From the NCBI RefSeq assembly GCF_002803085.1, contig NZ_NNBJ01000020.1:62001-126000 (forward strand): a stretch of 64,000 nt of DNA, in the 5' to 3' direction. The notes beneath the pieces were generated by a model that had not been told where the DNA came from, ran no database searches, and saw only the letters and a program-made list of their open reading frames with translations. The DNA comes from Streptomyces sp. CB01201. Its GTDB lineage: Bacteria > Actinomycetota > Actinomycetes > Streptomycetales > Streptomycetaceae. This document shows, piece by piece, positions 59,238 through 64,000 of this stretch. How positions within the stretch are numbered: the stretch's first letter is position 1; the number at the start of each line of letters is the position of its first letter. The position numbers were made by a program, and so were the translations under genes.

Positions 59238-60296
59238 TCAGGCCCGTCCCAGGACCGGCCACACCGCGGGGTCCTCGAAATTGAGGGCCCAGATCGCGGT
59301 GTGGTGGACGCCGTAGCGGCTCAGGACCGGCAGGTCCGCGGTGATGCCCGCCGCGTCCTGGTACCAGACCTGCCGGACGGCGCCGTCCTCCTCGTAGGTG
59401 AAGTGGGGCGTGCCGGAATCGGGGTCGAGACGGTACGGGGCGCCCTTCGCCGCGCGCAGGGCCTCGGCCTCCTTCCAGGTCACGTGGCGGGTCTTCCCGC
59501 CTTCCACCCAGTCCCAGCCGTACGCGGGCACGCCCATTTCCAGGCGGTCGGCGGGGATCAGCGCGGTGGCCCGGCGCAGGATGTCGTCGTACCACCGGGG
59601 GCTGGCCAGCGGGCCCGCTTCGCCGCCCCGCCAGTGCAGGTCGTACCCCATGATGCGGACCCGGTCCGCGACCCGGCCGAGCGCCGCGTAGTCCCAGATC
59701 CGTCCGGTGGTCGCGGTCTGCGGGGACACCGTGAGCACGCAGCTCTTGGCCAACGCGCGCAGTCGGCCGCACAGTTCGCCGGCGAAGGCGGCGTAGGCGG
59801 CGCGCACCGTGAGGTAGTCGGCCTCGCCGGTCGGGGCGATCGACTCGTAGTCGATGTCGATCCCGTCGTACGCCCGGCTGCGCACCAGGGCGAGCAGCGC
59901 CTCCACATGGGTGGTCCGCGTGGCCGGGTCCGTGAGGATCTCCGCCAGTTCGCCCGCCTTCAGCGTCTCCATGACGGTCGGCACGACCTTGATGCCCGCC
60001 TGGTGCAGGCCGTCGATGATGCGGGTCTCGCCCGCGCCGGGGTGGCCGTCGATCCGGTCGGCCGCCTTCGCCTGGTACCAGAACGGGCTGACGGTGTGCA
60101 GTTGGGCGGCGTGCCGCAGCACATCGGCGTACGCGCCCTCCTGGTCCCAGTACGGAAGCCAGCCGGAGACGGTGCGCGGCAGGGCCGGCGGGAGCGGTTC
60201 TCCGGCGCGTGCCGGGGAGTGGAGGAGGGCGGTCAGGGTCGCGGCGGTGGCGCACAGGGCGGCGAGGCGCGTTCGGGCGGCGGAGCGGAGGGCCAT
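59238..60296 (-). CDS. GH18-family glycosidase (spore-coat/chitinase-like)
   Basis: A 352-residue exported GH18 protein: signal peptide ending SPARAG (about residue 29), then a TIM barrel with the catalytic DGIDIDYES (DxxDxDxE), VSGWLPYWDQEGAYADV at the start and VRIMGYDLHWRGG. It resembles the spore-cortex/peptidoglycan N-acetylglucosaminidase branch more than secreted multi-domain chitinases because it has no chitin-binding module. ATG 60296 is preferred; long in-frame upstream sequence is not signal-like. It lies 94 bases from the convergent GH2 gene. Confidence 0.9.
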   Translation of the reverse strand: MALRSAARTRLAALCATAATLTALLHSPARAGEPLPPALPRTVSGWLPYWDQEGAYADVLRHAAQLHTVSPFWYQAKAADRIDGHPGAGETRIIDGLHQAGIKVVPTVMETLKAGELAEILTDPATRTTHVEALLALVRSRAYDGIDIDYESIAPTGEADYLTVRAAYAAFAGELCGRLRALAKSCVLTVSPQTATTGRIWDYAALGRVADRVRIMGYDLHWRGGEAGPLASPRWYDDILRRATALIPADRLEMGVPAYGWDWVEGGKTRHVTWKEAEALRAAKGAPYRLDPDSGTPHFTYEEDGAVRQVWYQDAAGITADLPVLSRYGVHHTAIWALNFEDPAVWPVLGRA

Positions 60297-60367
60297 GCGT
60301 CCGAGCCTGCGGCCCGGCCGGCCCACCCGCTCCACGCATTGGGCCGTACAGGCCCTACGGTGTCCGG

Positions 60368-60829
60368 ATGACCGCTTATCTCGACGACCACACCGACCGC
60401 CCGCCGCTGCCCGGCCAGAGCGGCCCGAGCGCCACCAGCCAGGCCGATCCCCATGACGTGGCGGCCGTGCGCATGGACTACGCCCCCGACCGCGACGGGG
60501 ACCCCGATCCCGGCGAGATCGTGTGGACATGGGTGCCGTTCGAGGAGAACGACGGGCGGGGCAAGGACCGGCCGGTGCTCGTCGTGGCCCGCGAGGCGGC
60601 CGGCACGCTGCTCGCCGTGCAGCTGTCCAGCAAGCGGCACGACCACGACCGCGAATGGGTGCCGATCGGCGTCGGCCCGTGGGACCGGGAGGGCCGCGAG
60701 TCCTGGGTCGACCTCGACCGGGTGCTGCGACTGCACGAACAGGGCATGCGCCGCGAGGCCTGCGCTCTGGACCTGCCCCGCTTCGCCGTGGTCGCGCAGC
60801 GGCTGCGGGAGCGGTACGGCTGGCGCTAG
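60368..60829 (+). CDS. PemK/MazF-like toxin-family protein, no partner visible
   Basis: A 153-residue protein with a PemK-like fold. PGEIVWTWVPFEENDGRGKDRPVLVVARE is the typical first strands with the RPVLVV motif, TLLAVQLSSKR follows, then DREWVPIGVGPWDREGRESWVDLDRVLRL. MazF/PemK toxins cut mRNA. An acidic N-terminal extension of about 50 residues precedes the domain, and no small antitoxin gene is adjacent. The ATG at 60368 is only 6 bases after a TACGGT -10-like box, suggesting a leaderless transcript. It may be a stand-alone PemK-like protein instead of a real toxin. Confidence 0.8.
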   Translation: MTAYLDDHTDRPPLPGQSGPSATSQADPHDVAAVRMDYAPDRDGDPDPGEIVWTWVPFEENDGRGKDRPVLVVAREAAGTLLAVQLSSKRHDHDREWVPIGVGPWDREGRESWVDLDRVLRLHEQGMRREACALDLPRFAVVAQRLRERYGWR

Positions 60830-60917
60830 ACCGCCTCGTTGCGGGCCGAGGCCCCTGCCCGCCGCCACCGCTCCGGGCGGGGGCCTCGGCCCGGGCGCAG
60901 GGGCTCCGCGCGCACCG

Positions 60918-61739
60918 CTATTTCCAGGCGCGTTCGAACGCACGCAACGTGGCCCGCTCGCTGCTCCGGTCGAGGACCGCGAAGACGACCTCGTCGAAAT
61001 GGGCCGCGAACCGGCCCTGTCCCGTCAGGTGGGTGCGGAAGGCCCCGGCCACCCGCGCCGGGTCGTTGCGGAACACCCCGCAGCCCCAGGCGCCGAGCAC
61101 CAGACGCCGGTAGCCGTGCAGGGCCGCCGTCTCCAGGACCCGTTCGGCCCGCGCGTCCAGGACGGGCCCGATGCGGGGCACGGCTTCGGGCGTACGGGAT
61201 CTGATCACTCCCGCGTTCGGCGCCGGCGAGGTCAGGAAGCCCACCTGGTAGGGCGTCTCAAGGAACCGGCCGCGGTCGTCGCGGAACACCGGGACGCCGG
61301 GCGAGTGGATGACCCGGTCGGTGTAGAACACATCCCGGTCGGCCCGGTGGTGGGCGTAGAAGTCCGGGACGCGCAGCAGCGTGGCGTACAGGGCGGAGGA
61401 GCGGCAGAGCGCCTCCTCCTGGGCCTGGGCTCCGTTGAGGAAACCGCCGCCGGGGTTGCGTGCGGAGGCGAAGGTGAGTACCGCGACCCTGCCCGTGCCG
61501 TCCTCGTCCACCATCCGCCGGGCCGCGTCGAGGCTGCTCTCCGGGGTGACCTCGATCCGGGTCGCGCGATCGCGGTCGGGGGTGACGGGGACCGGGTCCG
61601 GACCGTGCAGGGTGGTTCCGGCGAGGGCGGCCGCCACCGGCTCGGCGATCGAGACCGTACGGCCGCTTCCGGTCGCGTACCGGCCGATGTCGGTGATCTC
61701 CACCGTGTGGCGGGCAATCGCGCGCAATCGTACACTCAT
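60918..61739 (-). CDS. Bacterial-type PARG-like protein (TIGR02452/DUF2263)
   Basis: A 273-residue macrodomain-related protein. The family hallmark GGG-x-QEE motif appears as ARNPGGGFLNGAQAQEEALCRSS, followed by LYATLLRVPDFYAHHR, then SPGVPVFRDDRGRFL and VLGAWGCGVFRNDP. Bacterial-type PARG enzymes remove ADP-ribose polymers, the Glu pair being catalytic. ATG 61739 is chosen as the family-like start RLRAIARHTVEI follows; another ATG is three codons upstream. It is divergent from egtA. Confidence 0.88.
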   Translation of the reverse strand: MSVRLRAIARHTVEITDIGRYATGSGRTVSIAEPVAAALAGTTLHGPDPVPVTPDRDRATRIEVTPESSLDAARRMVDEDGTGRVAVLTFASARNPGGGFLNGAQAQEEALCRSSALYATLLRVPDFYAHHRADRDVFYTDRVIHSPGVPVFRDDRGRFLETPYQVGFLTSPAPNAGVIRSRTPEAVPRIGPVLDARAERVLETAALHGYRRLVLGAWGCGVFRNDPARVAGAFRTHLTGQGRFAAHFDEVVFAVLDRSSERATLRAFERAWK

Positions 61740-61863
61740 GAACGGCATCGTGAACGTGTGCGAAAGATTGTCGCAATCGAATATCCGCCCGGGGAGGCGC
61801 TCTTGTGCGCGGCGGCGGCGAAGACTTAGGTGAGACGCCAGGTGTATCCGAGCCCCCCGGAAA

Positions 61864-61877
61864 GGCGGACATCCGCC
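61864..61877 (+). promoter_or_regulatory. Hairpin at egtA ribosome site
   Basis: GGCGG-ACAT-CCGCC folds directly before the egtA ATG (61879), between GGAAAGG and the start codon. The ribosome site to ATG distance is too long unless the hairpin brings them together, so start selection may depend on it. Confidence 0.3.
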
Positions 61878-61878
61878 C

Positions 61879-63132
61879 ATGACCGCAGGTGAGTTGACCG
61901 AGACAGAGGCCGAGGACCTGCTGCGATGTATCTGCTTCAAGACGGGTCCGCCACGCACGGTGGGCGTGGAGCTGGAATGGCTCGTCCACGATCTGCACGA
62001 CCCCAGGCTCCCCGTCCCGCACGACCGGCTCCGATCCGCTTACGCGGCGCTGCGCACGCTGCCGGTGCGCACGCCCCTCACCGTCGAACCCGGCGGTCAG
62101 CTTGAGCTCAGCTCGCTGCCCGCCGCATCCCTCATGGAGTGCGTCTCCACCGTCTCCGCGGATCTGATGGCGGTCCGCGGCGCCCTCAAGGAACGCGGTC
62201 TCGCCCTCGTCGGTCTGGGCCAGGAACCCTGGCAGCCCCCGCGCCGCATGCTGCGCGAGGCCCGGTACGACGCCATGGAAGCCCGATTCGACCGAACGGG
62301 CCCCGCGGGCCGGGCCATGATGTGCTCCTCGGCCTCCGTGCAGGTCTGCCTCGACGCCGGGTACGAGGAGCCCGGCCCGCTCGGCTTCGGGCGGCGCTGG
62401 CTGATGGCCCATCTGCTGGGGCCGGTCCTGGTCGCCGCATTCGCCAACTCCCCCGTGCAGCACGGCAGATCGACCGGCTGGCGCTCGGTCCGGCAGGCCA
62501 ATTGGGCCGACATCGACCCGGTGTTCGCGCTCGCCCCGCCACTCCACGACCCGCCGCGAGCGTCCTGGGCGGCCCACGTGATGGACGCCCCGGTCATGTG
62601 CGTACGGTCCGACCACGGCCCGTGGTCCGCCCCGCCGGGCCTCACGTTCCGGCAGTGGCTGCGCACCAAGGCGCCGCGGCCACCCACCCGCACCGATCTC
62701 GACTACCACCTGACCACCCTGTTCCCGCCGGTCCGCCCGCGCGGCCACCTGGAACTGCGCATGATCGACGCGCAGCCCGGCGAGCACGGATGGACCGTGC
62801 CGCTCGCCGTGACCACCGCGCTTTTCGACGATCCGGAGGCCGCCGAGTTCGCCTATCGGACCGTCAAACCCCTGGCCGAGCGCGCCGGTTCGCTGACCGC
62901 GCCGCGCAATCCGCTCTGGCACGCGGCGGCCCGCGACGGTCTCACCGACCCCGAGCTGCGCGAGGCGGCCACGGCCTGTTTCGCGGCGGCGCTCGGCGCG
63001 CTCCCCCGGCTCGGCGCCGCCCCGGACCTTCTGGACCGGGTGGCCGACTTCACCGATCGCTACGTCGTACGGGGCCGATGTCCGGCCGACGACACCCCCT
63101 CGCCCGCCGCACCGAAGGACCTGAGCCCATGA
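61879..63132 (+). CDS. egtA: EgtA, glutamate-cysteine ligase of ergothioneine synthesis
   Basis: A 417-residue ligase that makes gamma-glutamylcysteine, the sulfur donor for EgtB. It shows VGVELEWLVHD (ATP/metal site), TVEPGGQLELSSLP, GLGQEPWQPPRRMLREARYDAMEARFD, MMCSSASVQVCLDAG and HLELRMIDAQPG, as in actinobacterial EgtA. The stop overlaps the egtB start (ATGA), so both are one operon in the usual order. ATG 61879 fits the family start. Confidence 0.95.
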   Translation: MTAGELTETEAEDLLRCICFKTGPPRTVGVELEWLVHDLHDPRLPVPHDRLRSAYAALRTLPVRTPLTVEPGGQLELSSLPAASLMECVSTVSADLMAVRGALKERGLALVGLGQEPWQPPRRMLREARYDAMEARFDRTGPAGRAMMCSSASVQVCLDAGYEEPGPLGFGRRWLMAHLLGPVLVAAFANSPVQHGRSTGWRSVRQANWADIDPVFALAPPLHDPPRASWAAHVMDAPVMCVRSDHGPWSAPPGLTFRQWLRTKAPRPPTRTDLDYHLTTLFPPVRPRGHLELRMIDAQPGEHGWTVPLAVTTALFDDPEAAEFAYRTVKPLAERAGSLTAPRNPLWHAAARDGLTDPELREAATACFAAALGALPRLGAAPDLLDRVADFTDRYVVRGRCPADDTPSPAAPKDLSP

Positions 63133-64000
63133 CCGACCCGGAGCTGCTCAGGGCCCGCGCCCTGACAGCGCTCACCGCTGCGCGCGCCCGCACCGGCACG
63201 CTCACCTCCACCGTCGACGACCACGAACTGACCGCGCAGCACTCGCCGTTGATGTCCCCGCTCGTCTGGGACCTCGCGCACATCGGCAACCAGGAGGAGC
63301 AGTGGCTGCTGCGTGCCGTCGCCGGCCAGGACGCGATCCGGCCCGAGATCGACTCCCTCTACGACGCCTTCGAGCATCCCCGCGCCGCCCGCCCCACCCT
63401 GCCGCTGCTCGCCCCCGCCGAGGCGCGCCGGTACGCCGCCGATGTGCGGGGCCGGGCCCTGGACGTGCTGGAGAGCACCCCGCTGCGCGGTGGCCCGCTG
63501 ACGGATGCCGCCTTCGCCTTCGGCATGATCGCCCAGCATGAACAGCAGCACGACGAGACCATGCTGATCACCCATCAGCTGCGGTCGGGCCCTGTCGCGC
63601 TCACCGCTCCCGAGCCGCCGACCGGCACCACCGACGGCCTGCCCGCCGAAGTGCTCGTCCCCGGCGGCCCGTTCACCATGGGCACCTCGACCGAGCCCTG
63701 GGCGCTGGACAACGAGCGCCCCGCCCACCGTCGCGCGGTGTCCGCCTTCCATCTCGACACGGCCCCGGTGACCTGCGGCGCCTACCTCCGCTTCATGGCG
63801 GACGGCGGCTACCGCGAGGAGCGCTGGTGGGAGCCGGCGGGCTGGGCGATGGTCCGCGAACACGCTCTGGACGCACCGCTGTTCTGGCGGCAGGAAGGCG
63901 GCCAGTGGCTGCGGCGCCGCTTCGGGGTGACCGAGCCGGTGCCGCTGGACGAGCCCGTCCTGCACGTCAGCTGGTACGAGGCCGACGCCTACGCCCGCTG
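63129..64000 (+). CDS. egtB: EgtB, ergothioneine sulfoxide synthase (3' end outside window)
   Basis: About 290 codons are visible. The N-terminal DinB-like domain has LVWDLAHIGNQEEQWLL and the iron-binding AQHEQQHDETML (HxxxHxE). A formylglycine-generating-type domain begins near residue 175 with EVLVPGGPFTMGTSTEPWALDNERPAHRRAV, then HVSWYEADAYAR at the window edge. EgtB joins gamma-glutamylcysteine to hercynine using oxygen. The remaining C-terminus, and probably egtC/egtD/egtE, lie beyond base 64000. Confidence 0.95.
   Translation, partial: MTDPELLRARALTALTAARARTGTLTSTVDDHELTAQHSPLMSPLVWDLAHIGNQEEQWLLRAVAGQDAIRPEIDSLYDAFEHPRAARPTLPLLAPAEARRYAADVRGRALDVLESTPLRGGPLTDAAFAFGMIAQHEQQHDETMLITHQLRSGPVALTAPEPPTGTTDGLPAEVLVPGGPFTMGTSTEPWALDNERPAHRRAVSAFHLDTAPVTCGAYLRFMADGGYREERWWEPAGWAMVREHALDAPLFWRQEGGQWLRRRFGVTEPVPLDEPVLHVSWYEADAYAR

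Noticed and set aside
1..64000. tRNA, rRNA, insertion sequences, prophage genes and TTA (bldA-type) codons
   Set aside because: No tRNA cloverleaf, rRNA, transposase or integrase sequence was recognised, and the few TTA triplets I checked were out of frame or intergenic; a systematic scan was not possible by eye.

Overview
The window is high-GC actinobacterial chromosome and almost certainly comes from a Streptomyces. It carries a chaplin, an EfeUOB/Dyp iron-uptake locus, egtA-egtB for ergothioneine, ROK and LacI regulators beside sugar genes, many GTG starts, and strong codon third-position GC bias. I saw no tRNA, rRNA, CRISPR array, transposase or phage gene, so it reads as chromosomal arm or accessory territory and not as a recent island. 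Both ends cut through genes: a DHA2-type MFS exporter at the left and egtB at the right.

1-9 kb: an MFS exporter lies divergent to an ABC-F ribosome-protection-type gene. The ABC-F gene has a leader ORF and a terminator-like hairpin, which suggests translation-dependent attenuation. Next come a STAS protein, an HNH-like lipoprotein, a chaplin with an unusual His/Gly/Met-rich tail, and a fasciclin lipoprotein convergent with sigK-rskA (the MPT83/SigK arrangement of mycobacteria). 9.7-16 kb: a Tat-exported protein, a DUF4331 protein and a small conserved protein, then an SRPBCC protein and a PepSY lipoprotein/response regulator/histidine kinase operon fronted by a TTCAGG repeat array. 16-21 kb: pirin, Dyp peroxidase EfeB and a single-chain EfeU-EfeO fusion under a DtxR/IdeR-like iron box. 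21-30 kb: mixed housekeeping and secreted genes, including a DUF347 membrane protein, TPR protein, protealysin-like protease, MgtC with leader ORF, phosphodiester glycosidase, GNAT, a probably MerR-controlled SDR, a FAD disulfide oxidoreductase and thioredoxin.

30.7-40.3 kb is the most interesting block. It holds an exported Agd3/PelA-like polysaccharide deacetylase, a PelF-like GT4 glycosyltransferase overlapping a polytopic membrane protein, and a LegB-like NDP-sugar 4,6-dehydratase. These are followed by a sugar nucleotidyltransferase, an NDP-sugar reductase, a Spherulin-4 (GH135) protein and a GH114 lipoprotein. The gene content closely parallels the fungal galactosaminogalactan cluster (Agd3, Gtb3, Uge3, Sph3, Ega3) and the bacterial Pel system, but the sugar-nucleotide genes point to a 6-deoxy (amino)sugar. 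I infer a cell-surface cationic exopolysaccharide system that, as far as I know, is not characterised in this genus.

40.3-64 kb: AEC transporter, aldehyde dehydrogenase and thiolase; a LacI/MFS/hydrolase locus; isochorismatase with a GlxA-type AraC regulator; a methyltransferase with an XRE-cupin regulator; an NfeD-like/flotillin pair; and a ROK regulon (APC permease, ROK repressor, GH2 exo-beta-glucosaminidase) with two nearly identical operators. The window ends with a GH18 protein, an orphan PemK-like toxin, a bacterial-type PARG-like protein, and egtA-egtB. Assignments come from recognising families and motifs in the translated frames; no database search was possible.
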